NCBI GenBank assembly: GCA_949291295.1
Contig: CASEVE010000007.1
Span: 1 to 64,000, forward strand
Direction: 5' to 3'
Source: an uncultured Olsenella sp.
GTDB lineage: Bacteria; Actinomycetota; Coriobacteriia; Coriobacteriales; Atopobiaceae
Length of the DNA stretch: 64,000 nucleotides
The position numbers and the translations under genes are program-made. This document shows positions 1 to 8,476 of this stretch, piece after piece. Under the pieces are notes generated by a model. It searched no databases. It was given only the letters and a program-made list of their open reading frames with translations, and was not told the origin of the DNA. Position 1 is the first letter of the stretch. Every line of letters starts with the position of its first letter.

Positions 1-73
1 CGCCCTTTGCGGCGAAGCTGTCTGAGCGCCGGATGTTGGCCCCCGCCCGCTGCGGACGAGCAAGGTAGCAGGG

Positions 74-928
74 CTACAGCCCCATGACTCCCATGCCGAC
101 GAGGGTGGGGCCGGTGTGGACGAGAAGGTCGGCGGAGAGCCCGGTCTCCAGAATCTCAACGGCGTTGCCGATGCGCTCGCGCAGCCGCGGCACCAGCTCT
201 TCTCGCATTGCCGGGTCGTATGTGCAGACGGCGAGGCGCACCTTGGGCCAACGCGCCGCCTGCTCTGCCACCAGCGCAATCTGCGCATCGAGCGCGCGCT
301 GCCACCCACGGGCCTTCTTCTCGATTACGTACTTGCCCTCGGGGCTGCAGGTGAGGACGGGCTTGATGTTGAGCACTGAGCCTACGCGGTAGACCGCCTC
401 GCTGATGCGTCCGCCCTTGCGCAGGAAGTCCAGCTTCTGCACGGAGAAGAACACGCGCACGCGCTCGCTTGCCGCCGCAAGGACGCTGCCCAGGCTCTCG
501 AGCGGCATGCCCGCCTCTACCTGACGCACGGCCTCCATGACAACAAAGCCCGCGGCGATGCCGATGCTCTTGGTGTCCACCATGACAACGGGAAAGTCCT
601 CCATCTGCCGGGCAACCATCGATATGGTCTCAAAGGTGGCGGAGAGCCCCGAGGAGATGGTCACCACGACAGCTCCCACGTAGCCGTCGCGGCGAGCCTG
701 CTCAAGCGTGTCTCGCACCTTCATCGGAGAGGGGAGAGAGGTGGTCGGAATCTCCTCCGAGAAGCGCTCCACGACTTCCTTGGCCGTGATGTCCACGCCA
801 TTCTCGTACGTGGAGCCGTCGGAGTAGTTGATTCGAAGCGGTATGACGCGTACGTCGTGCTCGGCGGCAAAGTCCGCCGGAGTGTCCGTTCCGGAGTCGG
901 TGATGACGACGATGCGCTGCTCGTTCAT
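74..928 (-). CDS. DegV family fatty-acid-binding protein
   Basis: 284 aa. DegV proteins bind a fatty acid in a two-domain fold and can act as fatty-acid carriers for FakA-type kinases; no FakA gene is visible here. The N-terminus carries the family motif ITDSGTDTP (about residues 8-16), followed by TTSLPSP and a VDTKSIGIAAG segment that matches the lipid-pocket region. The start at 928 is preceded by GAGGGGG at good spacing; an upstream in-frame start at 979 has no comparable ribosome-binding site. The gene is transcribed away from the DUF1836 gene across a short shared upstream region. Length is normal for the family. The identity of the bound lipid cannot be told from sequence. Confidence 0.92.
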   Translation of the reverse strand: MNEQRIVVITDSGTDTPADFAAEHDVRVIPLRINYSDGSTYENGVDITAKEVVERFSEEIPTTSLPSPMKVRDTLEQARRDGYVGAVVVTISSGLSATFETISMVARQMEDFPVVMVDTKSIGIAAGFVVMEAVRQVEAGMPLESLGSVLAAASERVRVFFSVQKLDFLRKGGRISEAVYRVGSVLNIKPVLTCSPEGKYVIEKKARGWQRALDAQIALVAEQAARWPKVRLAVCTYDPAMREELVPRLRERIGNAVEILETGLSADLLVHTGPTLVGMGVMGL

Positions 929-978
929 GAATCCCCCTCGTTGCGTGACGCCAAGCGCCCCTGTCGTATCATGTTGCA

Positions 979-992
979 AAGACTATAGTCCT
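979..992. promoter_or_regulatory. Short palindrome in the degV/DUF1836 divergent upstream region
   Basis: The 123-nt region between the two divergent genes is more AT-rich than its surroundings and holds the perfect 10-nt palindrome GACTATAGTC at 981-990. On the minus strand this includes a TATAGT hexamer that could serve as the degV -10 element, with TTCAAG at near-normal spacing upstream. Promoter assignment is inference. Confidence 0.3.
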
Positions 993-1051
993 CCCACGTA
1001 GTCTTGAATACTAGGTAATCCGTTTTTGGAGATATTTTGGGGTTGGGCGGT

Positions 1052-1654
1052 ATGGCTGACAAGAACAAGGCGATCGTCGTGGCACACATGAGCCTCGAGC
1101 AGCGCGACCGGCTCGCCGAGCGCATGAGGTCGGTGCACATCTCACGCATCCACGAGATGCCGCGCATCGAGCTCTACCTTGACCAGCTGATCACGCTCGT
1201 CTCCCAGGAGCTCGAGTTCATGCAGGTGCCGGGCGAGAGCCCCGTGACGGGCTCGATGGTCAACAACTACGTCAAGCAGGGGGTCATTCCCGCCCCAAAG
1301 AAGAAGCGCTACACGCGTCGCCACGTGGCGTCGCTGCTGTTTGTCTGCGCGCTCAAGAGGGTCTTCTCCATCGCTCAGGTAAGTCAGCTCGCCGCTCTCA
1401 TCTGGAGCTCCGACCTCGATCTCGAGTTGCTCTACGACCGTTCCTGCGAGGCGCTCGAGGGAGCGCTCGCGCGGCGCTTCTCGCCGCCTGCCGGCGCCGG
1501 CGCCCCGCCGACGCTCGAGCTTGTCAACCGCTTTGGTGAGCCTTCGGACCCTGAGCTCGCCTGGCTCATCCAGGCCGCGATGGAGGCGCTTGCCGACAAG
1601 GTCACGGTGGAGCAGGCGCTGCTGCTCGCCGCCGAGGAGGCTGGGGCGAAATGA
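1052..1654 (+). CDS. DUF1836 domain protein (putative MerR-like regulator)
   Basis: About 200 aa. The central part (MVNNYVKQG, then KKKRYTRRHVASLL) is the signature of DUF1836 proteins, which look like MerR-type winged-helix DNA-binding proteins but have no established function. The C-terminal half is an all-helical, Ala/Glu-rich region. The start is uncertain: ATG at 1052 has GGGG nine bases upstream, while TTG at 1037 has GGAG at five bases. The stop overlaps the nhaA start in ATGA, so the two are probably translationally coupled, which suggests a link to ion or pH homeostasis. A regulatory role is inferred from fold resemblance only. Confidence 0.75.
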   Translation: MADKNKAIVVAHMSLEQRDRLAERMRSVHISRIHEMPRIELYLDQLITLVSQELEFMQVPGESPVTGSMVNNYVKQGVIPAPKKKRYTRRHVASLLFVCALKRVFSIAQVSQLAALIWSSDLDLELLYDRSCEALEGALARRFSPPAGAGAPPTLELVNRFGEPSDPELAWLIQAAMEALADKVTVEQALLLAAEEAGAK

Positions 1655-3057
1655 CGCGTCGGACCAGCATCTATCGCGAGCCTGCCGTTGTCCGGCGCCT
1701 GGAGCGCAGAGGAGCCCTGCACAAGATCACCGGAAACTCAACCGTGGCGGCCGCGGTCATGGTTGCCGCGGCGCTTCTTGCCCTGGTGGTGGCAAACACC
1801 CCGCTCTTTGAGGGCATAGAGTACCTGCTTGCCCTGCCGCTCGAGGTGGGGGTTGGTCGCCTCTCGGTCTCGCTCACCGTAGAGCAGTTTGTGAACGACT
1901 TCCTCATGGCCATCTTCTTCCTGCTCGTGGGCATTGAGCTCAAGTACGAGATGACCGTGGGGCAGCTGCGTCGCCCCCGTCAGGCAATGCTTCCCATGCT
2001 CGCCGCCGTGGGCGGCGTGTGCCTTCCGGCCCTCATCTACGTGACGCTCAACCTTGTGGAGGGAGGTCCCGTGGGCGGCTGGGCGGTGCCCATCGCAACG
2101 GACATCGCCTTCGCGCTCGGCGTGGTGTCGCTTCTGGGCGACAGGATCTCTCCTGCCACCAAGGTCTTCTTCCAGACCCTTGCCATCGCCGACGACATCC
2201 TCGCCATTGTGGTCATAGCCCTGTTCTACGGTCAGGTTCCCAATCTTGCCTGGTGCGCCGCGTCGCTTGCCTTCGCGGGCGTGCTCGCCCTTCTCAACCG
2301 GGCGCGCGTGTACTCGGTTGGCCCCTATGCGGCCGTTGGCCTCATCTTGTGGGCGTGCATGTTCAACTCGGGCATCCACGCCACGCTCGCCGGCGTCATC
2401 CTGGCCTTTGCGCTGCCGAGCCGCTCCGACGTCCGTCTCTCCGAGCTTGGCGACTGGCTCGAGCACCGCGCGCACGACCTCGACGACTCCTACGACGACG
2501 AGCATCACATCCTCGGCCAGCACGACTTCACCGAGGGCGCCTGGCGCGTCGAGCGCGTGATGCACCACGTCACGCCGCCGCTCCAGCGCACCGAGCGATA
2601 CGTCACCGCGTTTGTGAACTTCGGCGTGCTGCCGCTGTTTGCCTTCGTCAACGCCGAGCTTCACCTAGTGGGCGAGAACTTCGGCGCGCTTCTCGCCAGC
2701 CCGGTAACGCACGGTGTCTACCTCGGCGCCGTTCTGGGCAAGCCGCTCGGCATCATCCTCGTGACCTACCTGCTCGTGCGCCTTGGGTTTGCGCGGCTGC
2801 CGCGCGGCATGGGCTGGGGCCAGGTGATAACCGTCGGCATCATGGGCGGCGTGGGCTTTACCATGTCGATCCTCATCACCGGCTTGGCGTTTGCGAGCCC
2901 GGACGACATGGTTGCCGCCAAGTGCGCGATTCTTCTCGCCTCGGTGAGCTCCGCCCTTCTTGGCCTGCTCTTTGCCCGTGTCATGCTGGGCCCGGACGGG
3001 CGAAGACGCGCGGGTGGCCCTCAAGCAAAGCGGACCGCTTCCCGTCCGCGCACATAA
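1651..3057 (+). CDS. nhaA: Na+/H+ antiporter NhaA
   Basis: 468 aa. Membrane antiporter exchanging Na+ (or Li+) for protons. It has the NhaA hallmarks: ATDIAFALGVVSLLG (TM4 Asp, about residues 150-164) and IADDILAIVVIALFY, with the adjacent Asp-Asp pair that binds the ion. About 11-12 hydrophobic segments are visible. It is longer than E. coli NhaA (388 aa), mainly because of an acidic, His-rich cytoplasmic loop (DDSYDDEHH, about residues 275-300) that could be a pH- or metal-sensing insert; that role is inference. The start overlaps the upstream DUF1836 stop by four bases. Confidence 0.95.
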   Translation: MTRRTSIYREPAVVRRLERRGALHKITGNSTVAAAVMVAAALLALVVANTPLFEGIEYLLALPLEVGVGRLSVSLTVEQFVNDFLMAIFFLLVGIELKYEMTVGQLRRPRQAMLPMLAAVGGVCLPALIYVTLNLVEGGPVGGWAVPIATDIAFALGVVSLLGDRISPATKVFFQTLAIADDILAIVVIALFYGQVPNLAWCAASLAFAGVLALLNRARVYSVGPYAAVGLILWACMFNSGIHATLAGVILAFALPSRSDVRLSELGDWLEHRAHDLDDSYDDEHHILGQHDFTEGAWRVERVMHHVTPPLQRTERYVTAFVNFGVLPLFAFVNAELHLVGENFGALLASPVTHGVYLGAVLGKPLGIILVTYLLVRLGFARLPRGMGWGQVITVGIMGGVGFTMSILITGLAFASPDDMVAAKCAILLASVSSALLGLLFARVMLGPDGRRRAGGPQAKRTASRPRT

Positions 3058-3121
3058 GCGTCCGGGGCAAGGGGTATCCTAGGAAACATGAGGTGTTGCC
3101 AATGCACGATTGGAGATTCGC

Positions 3122-3772
3122 ATGAGTGGACTCAAGCGCCTGGGAACGGTCGTCTTTGTCCTGGCCAACGCGCTGGCGATTGCCGCCCTTTCCCTCACGT
3201 GGTTTGGCCCGTGGACCAAGGAGGCTTCGGCCCTGTTTAACCTGGAGCCCTATGCCGTTGCGGTGCTCGTGTGCCTGAGCGTGAGCGCCCTCGGGATGAT
3301 CATTTTGCTTGGTCGGGCGCTCTTTGCCCGCCGTACCGTCCGCACCGTTGAGATTGCCACGGTTGACGGCGGCGTCATCTCCGTCACGCGCGACGCCATC
3401 GCCGCGCAGGCCTCCCACATCGTCGAGGCGGACGGAAGCTGCACGGCGGCGCGCGTGCGCGTGGACGCCAAGCAGCGCGGTCACATCCGCGTCCACGTTC
3501 GCGTGCTTCCGCACGAGACGGTTGACGTGGTGGTCAAGGGCGCGGAGCTTCACGAGGAGCTCATCGACGGGCTCGCTGCCGTCTGCGGTGACAAGGTCGA
3601 GGACGTGAGCCTCGAGTTTGTCGAGCCCGAGTCCGTGACCGTCTCGTCCGCCCAGGATGAGGAGGACGAGGCGACGGTCGAGCAGCCGCGCCGCGAGGCT
3701 CCGGTCCCGGACACCACGAGCGAGATCACGGTCTCCATGAGTCCCGCCCGCGAGGCAGAGAGGGAGGCGTAA
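3122..3772 (+). CDS. amaP: Alkaline shock response membrane anchor protein AmaP
   Basis: 216 aa. Two N-terminal membrane segments (about residues 5-27 and 43-65) are followed by a cytoplasmic Asp23-like alpha/beta domain and an acidic tail. In Staphylococcus, AmaP anchors Asp23 to the membrane. The next two genes encode a DUF2273 membrane protein and an Asp23/Gls24 protein, exactly the known neighbourhood. The ATG at 3122 has GGAG seven bases upstream; the alternative ATG at 3110 lacks a site. Three bases separate its stop from the next start, so this is an operon. Confidence 0.85.
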   Translation: MSGLKRLGTVVFVLANALAIAALSLTWFGPWTKEASALFNLEPYAVAVLVCLSVSALGMIILLGRALFARRTVRTVEIATVDGGVISVTRDAIAAQASHIVEADGSCTAARVRVDAKQRGHIRVHVRVLPHETVDVVVKGAELHEELIDGLAAVCGDKVEDVSLEFVEPESVTVSSAQDEEDEATVEQPRREAPVPDTTSEITVSMSPAREAEREA

Positions 3773-3775
3773 GCC

Positions 3776-4147
3776 ATGGCAGACGAGAAGACCCCCAAGC
3801 CCAAGATCGAGCTGGACGAGAAGGACCGGCAGACGGTGCCCGAGGCGTCGCCGGAAGCCAACGAGGACGCGCCCGCTTCCGAGCCTCGCTCGGCGGGAGA
3901 TGCCGTGCGAGAGGGCGCGAGCCGCGTCTCCGCATGGGTGAGCGGGACGTTTCCGGGCAACGAGCGGGCGTTTTGGGGCGGTGTCGTGGGGCTTCTCGCG
4001 GCGCTCGTGTTCTTTGCGATCGGGTTCTGGCGCACCGTGGTCATTGCGGTGCTGGTTCTGGTTGGCATTGCCGTTGGGCAGGTCCTTGACGGTGATCCCA
4101 AGATCGTGAACGCCCTTCGTCACATCTTCACGAGAAACAATCAGTAA
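3776..4147 (+). CDS. DUF2273 small membrane protein of the Asp23 operon
   Basis: 123 aa. A hydrophilic, acidic N-terminal half (residues 1-60) precedes two closely spaced membrane helices (about 67-105) and a short basic tail, the shape of DUF2273 proteins. Most members are only about 60 aa, so the charged N-terminal extension is unusual. It lies between amaP and the Asp23 gene and probably contributes to the same membrane-attached envelope-stress complex. No enzymatic motif is present. Confidence 0.8.
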   Translation: MADEKTPKPKIELDEKDRQTVPEASPEANEDAPASEPRSAGDAVREGASRVSAWVSGTFPGNERAFWGGVVGLLAALVFFAIGFWRTVVIAVLVLVGIAVGQVLDGDPKIVNALRHIFTRNNQ

Positions 4148-4192
4148 CGTCACGCGTCCCGATGAGGGCGCGCTGGGAGCAAGGAGCAAGAC

Positions 4193-4765
4193 ATGGGCAT
4201 GAGTGAGAGCACCAAGACCGACCAGGCTGGTGAGAAGACCGAGATCGCCAAGGTTGAGGAGCAGGCTGAGCTCGCGGAAGTTCCCGAGGAGGGCCAGGAC
4301 ATCGAGGCCCTGACCGATGATGAGGACGTGGACTCCGAGGACTCGCTCACCTTCTCCAACGGGGTCATCGAGAAGATCGTGGCCATTGCCATGCGCGGCG
4401 TGCCCGGCGTGGTGGGCATGAAGGGCAACTGGTTCAATCGCGTCCAGGATGCCTTTGGCGCAAGCGACTCCACCAAGGGCGTGACCGTCGAGGTGACCCC
4501 CGAGAGTGCCGTGCGCGTGAACATCTCCGTGCTCATCGAGTACGGCGCATACGCCCCGCAGGTCTTCGAGGACGTCAAGCGCGCCGTGGTCAAGCAGATC
4601 ACCGGCATGACGGGCCTCGAGGTTGCCGGCGTCAACCTGCGCATCGAGGACGTGCTCACAGCTGAGGAGATCGAGCAGCGCAACCGCCGCGCCGCCAAGG
4701 CCGAGAAGGAGAAGGCCGAGAAAGCGGAGAAGGCGGAGAAGTCCGAGAAGGACGACGAGGAGTAG
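4193..4765 (+). CDS. Asp23/Gls24 family envelope stress protein
   Basis: 190 aa. The core (about residues 55-165: FSNGVIEKIVAIAMRGVPGVVGM, given here as separate words FSNGVIEKI and GVPGVVG, then VRVNISVLIEYG and VAGVNLRIEDV) is the Asp23/Gls24 domain that polymerises beneath the membrane in Gram-positive bacteria. The N-terminus is acidic and the C-terminus is a Lys/Glu/Ala repeat tail that probably forms a single charged helix. It is the last gene of the AmaP-DUF2273-Asp23 operon, and GGAG lies six to seven bases before the ATG. Confidence 0.9.
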   Translation: MGMSESTKTDQAGEKTEIAKVEEQAELAEVPEEGQDIEALTDDEDVDSEDSLTFSNGVIEKIVAIAMRGVPGVVGMKGNWFNRVQDAFGASDSTKGVTVEVTPESAVRVNISVLIEYGAYAPQVFEDVKRAVVKQITGMTGLEVAGVNLRIEDVLTAEEIEQRNRRAAKAEKEKAEKAEKAEKSEKDDEE

Positions 4766-4786
4766 GTCTTCTCCTTCGCGCCAACC

Positions 4787-4957
4787 GTGGACGCGGGCCG
4801 ACGGTTTTTCTCGCCAAAGTGTCGTTGTTGGTCCCCGTTCTGCAAAGCGGGGACGTATGGCGACACTTTCCCGAGAAATACCGTCGGCCCGCGTCCCCAT
4901 ATGAAGCGGGGACCCTACCCGACACGTTCACTGCAAAATGTGTCGAGAAGGGTCCCC
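4787..4957. repeat. Array of three 50-nt palindromic units (family A, locus 1)
   Basis: Six 16-mers of form GTCG-N6-GTCCCC/CCAC alternate in orientation: reverse at 4787-4802, 4849-4864 and 4908-4923; forward at 4821-4836, 4883-4898 and 4942-4957. Each reverse/forward pair spans exactly 50 nt with an 18-nt centre, and units are separated by 12 and 9 nt. The same 50-nt architecture recurs at 27923-28095 and 37970-38081. The ends GGGGAC/GTCCCC and the inner CGAC/GTCG are conserved while the middle varies. This resembles a BIME/REP-like element; function unknown. Confidence 0.85.
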
Positions 4958-4988
4958 GCTTTACGAGCAAAGCCAGGACGTGTGGGAA

Positions 4989-5972
4989 TCAGCGCACCTC
5001 GTAGGGGGTGTCGCCGCCCGCGGCAAACGCCATGAGCGCCTCGACGTTGCTGCGAACCATGCCCTCTACGTCCTCGTTGGTGTAGAACGCCATGTGCGGC
5101 GAGACGATCACGTTGGGAAGGGCAGCGAGGGCGGCGCGGTCTCGGTTGGGGAGCACGTCGAGGCTGCGATCGAGGTAGTAGAGGTTCTGCTCGTGCTCAA
5201 TGGTGTCGAGCGCGGCTCCTCCCAGCTGACCGGACTCGAGCGCGTCGAGAAGTGCCTCGGTGTCAACCAGGTTCCCGCGCGCCGCGTTGACGAGGATGGC
5301 CCCGCGCCGCATGGTTGCAAGCTCCGCCGCGCCGATCATGTGATGATTCTCGGGGAGCCCAGGTGCGTGCAACGTCACCACGTCAGACGAGGCGAGAAGC
5401 TCGTCCAGGCTCACGTAGGTGGCAAGGCTGCGCAGCTCGTCCTTCTCGACAGGGTCGTGAGCGAGGATGCGGCAGCCAAAGCCCTGCAGATGACGCACCA
5501 CGCATGAGCCGATGGCGCCCGTGCCCACCACGCCCACCGTGCAGCTTGAGAGGTCGCGTCCAATCTTGCCCTCGAGGTCAAAGTTCTGAACAGAGGCCTG
5601 AGTCATGAAGAGCTTGACCTTTCGTAGGGCCATCAGCATGAGCATGATCGTGAAGTTGGCAACGCCCTCGGGCGGGTAGGCCGCGTGCGCCACACGAATG
5701 CCCAGCTCGCGGGCCGCATCCACGTTGATGTGATCAAAGCCGATGGAGCGCGTGGCAAGCCCGCGCACGCCGAGCGCGCGGTAGCGGGAGAGCAGCTCGC
5801 GCGACATGGGGTTGGTGATGATGCACACGCCGTCGGCCCCGGCGGCAAGCTCCGCGTTCTCGAGGGTGGGATAGTCGGCGGTCCAACCGTAGTCAAAGCC
5901 AAGCTCGCGGCTCAGCGCGTCGAGGCAGGGGAGCTCATCGTAGGGCCGCAGGGCGTAGGCAAAGATCTTCAT
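4989..5972 (-). CDS. D-isomer-specific 2-hydroxyacid dehydrogenase (D-lactate dehydrogenase-like)
   Basis: 327 aa. NAD-dependent reduction of 2-oxo acids, most likely pyruvate to D-lactate, in the cytoplasm. It has the Rossmann motif VGVVGTGAIGSCV (about residues 146-158), the substrate-binding NAARGNLVDT, the catalytic Arg/Glu region and SPHMAFYT with the catalytic His near the C-terminus. The layout fits the D-LDH/2-hydroxyisocaproate dehydrogenase branch. The ATG at 5972 is chosen because GGGAG lies six bases upstream; the in-frame ATG at 5978 would abut it. The exact substrate is not determined by sequence. Confidence 0.88.
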   Translation of the reverse strand: MKIFAYALRPYDELPCLDALSRELGFDYGWTADYPTLENAELAAGADGVCIITNPMSRELLSRYRALGVRGLATRSIGFDHINVDAARELGIRVAHAAYPPEGVANFTIMLMLMALRKVKLFMTQASVQNFDLEGKIGRDLSSCTVGVVGTGAIGSCVVRHLQGFGCRILAHDPVEKDELRSLATYVSLDELLASSDVVTLHAPGLPENHHMIGAAELATMRRGAILVNAARGNLVDTEALLDALESGQLGGAALDTIEHEQNLYYLDRSLDVLPNRDRAALAALPNVIVSPHMAFYTNEDVEGMVRSNVEALMAFAAGGDTPYEVR

Positions 5973-6294
5973 GGTCATCTCCCGTCTTTGGATACCCCTA
6001 TCCTAGCGGTTCTTCTCGCCCCGCATTTTGCCGCGACGGCCCTGGACCCGGACCTCCCTGCCCTTCCTGCTTCCGGGGTGAGTGGGCACAACTATGAAAC
6101 CAATCGTGCCCACGTAAGGTGGACCGGAAAGAAAGCCGCAGCTCAGGAGTGCCCACATAAGCCCCGTGTCTCTGATTGGTTAAAAGTCTGTGCCCACTCA
6201 GGCCGGGGGGCGGGGCGCGAGAAGGACGTCGGGCAGGTCGTCCGGCTGAGAAAACCCTGCTAGAATGGGCGGGACTTCTAAGCGAGGGGGAGGC
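5973..6294. other. 322-nt intergenic region with nested inverted repeat
   Basis: Upstream of the ldh-like and C_GCAxxG genes. It contains TTCTCGCC at 6013-6020 and a nested palindrome: TGAGTGGGCACA (6079-6090) pairs perfectly with TGTGCCCACTCA (6189-6200), and AACCAATC (6098-6105) pairs with GATTGGTT (6174-6181). Two inner direct copies of GTGCCCAC followed by a base and TAAG lie near 6106 and 6149. No gene was seen inside. Confidence 0.7.
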
Positions 6295-6747
6295 ATGCGA
6301 GAGAGTGTGAGCATCGGCGCCGTGGAGACGGCGGCACGCGACTTCAACCAGCCGGGACCCAACCACATGAACTGCGGCGAGTCCGTGATCGCTGCGCTCT
6401 GGGACGCCTTTGAACCGGACTTTCCGCGCTCTGTGGTGGCGATGGGTGCAGGGATGGGCGCGGGCGTGGGCGGCTCGGGCTGCATCTGCGGCGCGCTCGC
6501 CGGCGCCGTGGCGTTTCTCGGCCTTATGGTGGGCACCAAGGAACGTGCCAAGCCCCTTGCGGCAGAGCTGCACAACGCCTTCCGCGACGGCACCGCCAAG
6601 CACGTGACCTGCTGCCGCGTACTCACGCGCGGGATGGACTGGTGGGGCGAGGAGCGCGTCTCCCAGTGCCAGTATCACTGCGCGCTGGCCGCCGGCGCCG
6701 CGGCGCGGATCCTCTGCCGCGAGCTCGGCGTGCGTGTGGAGGACTAG
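6295..6747 (+). CDS. C_GCAxxG_C_C family redox-type protein
   Basis: 150 aa. It carries the diagnostic spaced cysteine pattern: MNCGES near residue 27, GSGCICGALAGAVAFLG near residues 58-74, then HVTCC and QCQYHC towards the C-terminus. Members are small proteins of unknown role with a probable iron-sulfur or redox function in anaerobes. GAGGGGGAGG directly precedes the ATG at 6295. It stands alone, without an obvious operon partner. Function beyond family membership is not known. Confidence 0.85.
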   Translation: MRESVSIGAVETAARDFNQPGPNHMNCGESVIAALWDAFEPDFPRSVVAMGAGMGAGVGGSGCICGALAGAVAFLGLMVGTKERAKPLAAELHNAFRDGTAKHVTCCRVLTRGMDWWGEERVSQCQYHCALAAGAAARILCRELGVRVED

Positions 6748-6830
6748 GACGGTCGCGCGCCGTTAGTTCATCGATTGCCACGGGACGGTCGCGATTGTAA
6801 TAAGCATCCCGACGAGGCAGTAGGCTATGG

Positions 6831-6883
6831 TGCTCAAATCCGCCATTTGAGTAACGCTCCTGCTCAAATGGCGGATTTGAGCA
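6831..6883. repeat. Perfect 21-bp inverted repeat with CTCAAAT core
   Basis: Arms 6831-6851 and 6863-6883 are perfectly complementary around an 11-nt loop; each arm contains CTCAAAT and ATTTGAG and is itself a near-palindrome. It may terminate transcription of the upstream gene, but no T-run follows. Confidence 0.8.
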
Positions 6884-6901
6884 CGAGTGCGTCGACGCGA
6901 G

Positions 6902-6940
6902 GTCCTTCTCGCCCACAAAATCCCAGTTGGCGAGAAGGAC
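6902..6940. repeat. 12-bp inverted pair of the CTTCTCGCC/GGCGAGAAG motif
   Basis: GTCCTTCTCGCC (6902-6913) and GGCGAGAAGGAC (6929-6940) are perfect complements around a 15-nt loop. It is one of two places where the abundant octamer occurs as an inverted pair, resembling the way uptake sequences form terminators in Neisseria and Pasteurellaceae. Confidence 0.8.
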
Positions 6941-6985
6941 GGTCGGGCTGAGGCCCAAAAATCAGGTCCTCTGAGACGCTCCTGA

Positions 6986-7008
6986 CACTCAAATCTTCCA
7001 TTTGAGTG
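6986..7008. repeat. 9-bp inverted repeat CACTCAAAT/ATTTGAGTG
   Basis: Arms 6986-6994 and 7000-7008 enclose five bases. It shares the CTCAAAT/ATTTGAG core with the larger repeat at 6831-6883, so both may be copies of one element or sites for one protein. Confidence 0.6.
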
Positions 7009-7180
7009 CCACGTTTGCTCAAATCCAGTTTTGTGCACCGAGAGGGTTGGGAGCGTCAGTGCCGGGACACCCCGGCGCGTTGTCTTCAAGACTCAGGTCC
7101 CTGCAGTTCGTCTCCTCGCAGCCGCAACAATAAGGCTTTCAGCTCACTTCCTGTTTAGCGTGCTACACTACCTAACGACA

Positions 7181-7268
7181 ACGGGGGGCTGGCGCACGCC
7201 GGCTGAGATTGGGCCCAGGATTGCGGCCCTGACCCAGAACCTGATCCGGGTAATGCCGGCGTAGGGAA
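7181..7268 (+). ncRNA. TPP riboswitch (THI element)
   Basis: The conserved core is present: GGCTGAGATTGGGC, then ACCCAGAACCTGATC, then GGGTAATGCCGGCGTAGGGA. These match the pyrophosphate-sensor and pyrimidine-sensor helices of the thiamine pyrophosphate riboswitch. It ends about 65 nt before the first gene of a thiamine/HMP-type transport operon, so it should turn the operon off when TPP is plentiful. Boundaries are approximate. Confidence 0.93.
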
Positions 7269-7335
7269 GAGCTTCGCGCGCAACGAGGCACCTACGAGAG
7301 ACGGGGCGCCTTGGGGCACCCGGAAGGGAGGGCGC

Positions 7336-7677
7336 GTGAACTGCTCGGTTGCCATTCAGTTCCTGCCCATGGACGCCACCACGGACGACGCTACGTGCGA
7401 CGCTGTGGATGCCGTCATCGCCTACATCGACTCCACGGGGATTGACTACTTTGTCGGTCCCTTTGAGACGGCGATCGAGGGCGACTACGAGACCTGCATG
7501 GAGATCCTCAAGAACTGCCAGCTCGTGGGTGCGCGTGCTGGTTGCCGCCACATGATGACCTACGCCAAGATCAACTTCCGTCCCAACGGCGAGGTCATGT
7601 CCACGGAGCGCAAGGTCGGCAAGTATCACCCCGGTGACCCGGAGTACGCTCCCAAGGCAGCCGACACGGCGGCCTAG
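7336..7677 (+). CDS. Thiamine-binding (YkoF/MTH1187-type) protein
   Basis: 113 aa. A small ferredoxin-like alpha/beta protein of the thiamine-binding DUF77/MTH1187 type, with the pattern VAIQFLPM at the N-terminus and GPFETAIEGDYE in the middle. Family members bind thiamine or its HMP moiety and sit beside thiamine transporters. It begins with GTG at 7336, preceded by GGAAGGGAGG. First gene after the TPP riboswitch and one base upstream of the permease, so clearly part of that operon. It has no signal peptide and is therefore cytoplasmic. Confidence 0.85.
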   Translation: MNCSVAIQFLPMDATTDDATCDAVDAVIAYIDSTGIDYFVGPFETAIEGDYETCMEILKNCQLVGARAGCRHMMTYAKINFRPNGEVMSTERKVGKYHPGDPEYAPKAADTAA

Positions 7678-7678
7678 C

Positions 7679-8476
7679 ATGGCGCGCCCCGTCACCACAG
7701 CAGCGCCCACCCGCGCACGTCGCATCCTCACGCCGCTTGTCACCATCCTGGCGCTTCTCGCCATCTGGCAGGCCGTGGTTGCTGTGGGTCTTGTCCCCAA
7801 CTTCCTGCTGCCCACGCCAGTGCAGGTTGTCCAGGCCCTCGTCGAGGATGCGCCGCTGCTTGCGAGCCACCTTGTGACCACGCTCGCCGAGGCGGCGGCT
7901 GGCCTTGCCGTAGGCGTTGCCCTGGGCTTTGTCTTTGCGGTGCTCATGGACCGCTTTGAGGGCTTCTACCTGGCCTTCGAGCCGCTCATGACCATCTCTC
8001 AGACCATCCCCACCGTGGCCATAGCCCCGCTTCTGGTGCTGTGGCTCGGCTACGGGGCGCTGCCCAAGATCGTGCTCGTGATCATCTCGACGTTCTTTCC
8101 CATCACGGTGTCTCTGGCCTCGGGGTTTCGATCCGTGGACCCGGATGTCGTTGACCTCATGCGCACGATGAACGCCTCGCGCTGGCAGATCTTCTGGTAC
8201 GCCAAGCTTCCTGCCGCGACGGAGCAGTTCTTCAGCGGCCTCAAGATCTCCGCCACCTATGCCATCGTCGGTGCGGTCATTGCCGAGTGGCTCGGCGGCA
8301 ACGAGGGCCTCGGCGTCTACATGACGCGCGTGCGCAAGTCCTTCTCGTATGACCGCATGTTTGCGGCAATCATCGTCATCTCCGCGCTGTCGCTTGCCCT
8401 CATGAAGCTCGTGGAGCTGGTTCAGCGTGCGTGCATGCCCTGGAAGCGGGCAGAAAGGAACAACAATGAGCGATAA
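7679..8476 (+). CDS. ABC transporter permease for thiamine precursor (ThiX-like)
   Basis: 265 aa with six membrane segments and the EAA-type loop of BPD inner-membrane permeases (about residues 165-190: DVVDLMRTMNASRW). It belongs to the SsuC/ThiX/TauC-like group. The ATG at 7679 follows the previous stop by one base. The riboswitch and the NMT1-like binding protein next to it point to HMP or formyl-aminopyrimidine uptake rather than sulfonates; this is inferred from context. Confidence 0.88.
   Translation: MARPVTTAAPTRARRILTPLVTILALLAIWQAVVAVGLVPNFLLPTPVQVVQALVEDAPLLASHLVTTLAEAAAGLAVGVALGFVFAVLMDRFEGFYLAFEPLMTISQTIPTVAIAPLLVLWLGYGALPKIVLVIISTFFPITVSLASGFRSVDPDVVDLMRTMNASRWQIFWYAKLPAATEQFFSGLKISATYAIVGAVIAEWLGGNEGLGVYMTRVRKSFSYDRMFAAIIVISALSLALMKLVELVQRACMPWKRAERNNNER

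Larger units (their letters stand above)
6748..7180. other. 433-nt intergenic region rich in palindromes
   Basis: No gene is seen. It holds three inverted repeats, annotated separately, and lies upstream of the TPP riboswitch. The word CTCAAAT or its complement recurs at least seven times between 6831 and 7025. Confidence 0.7.
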
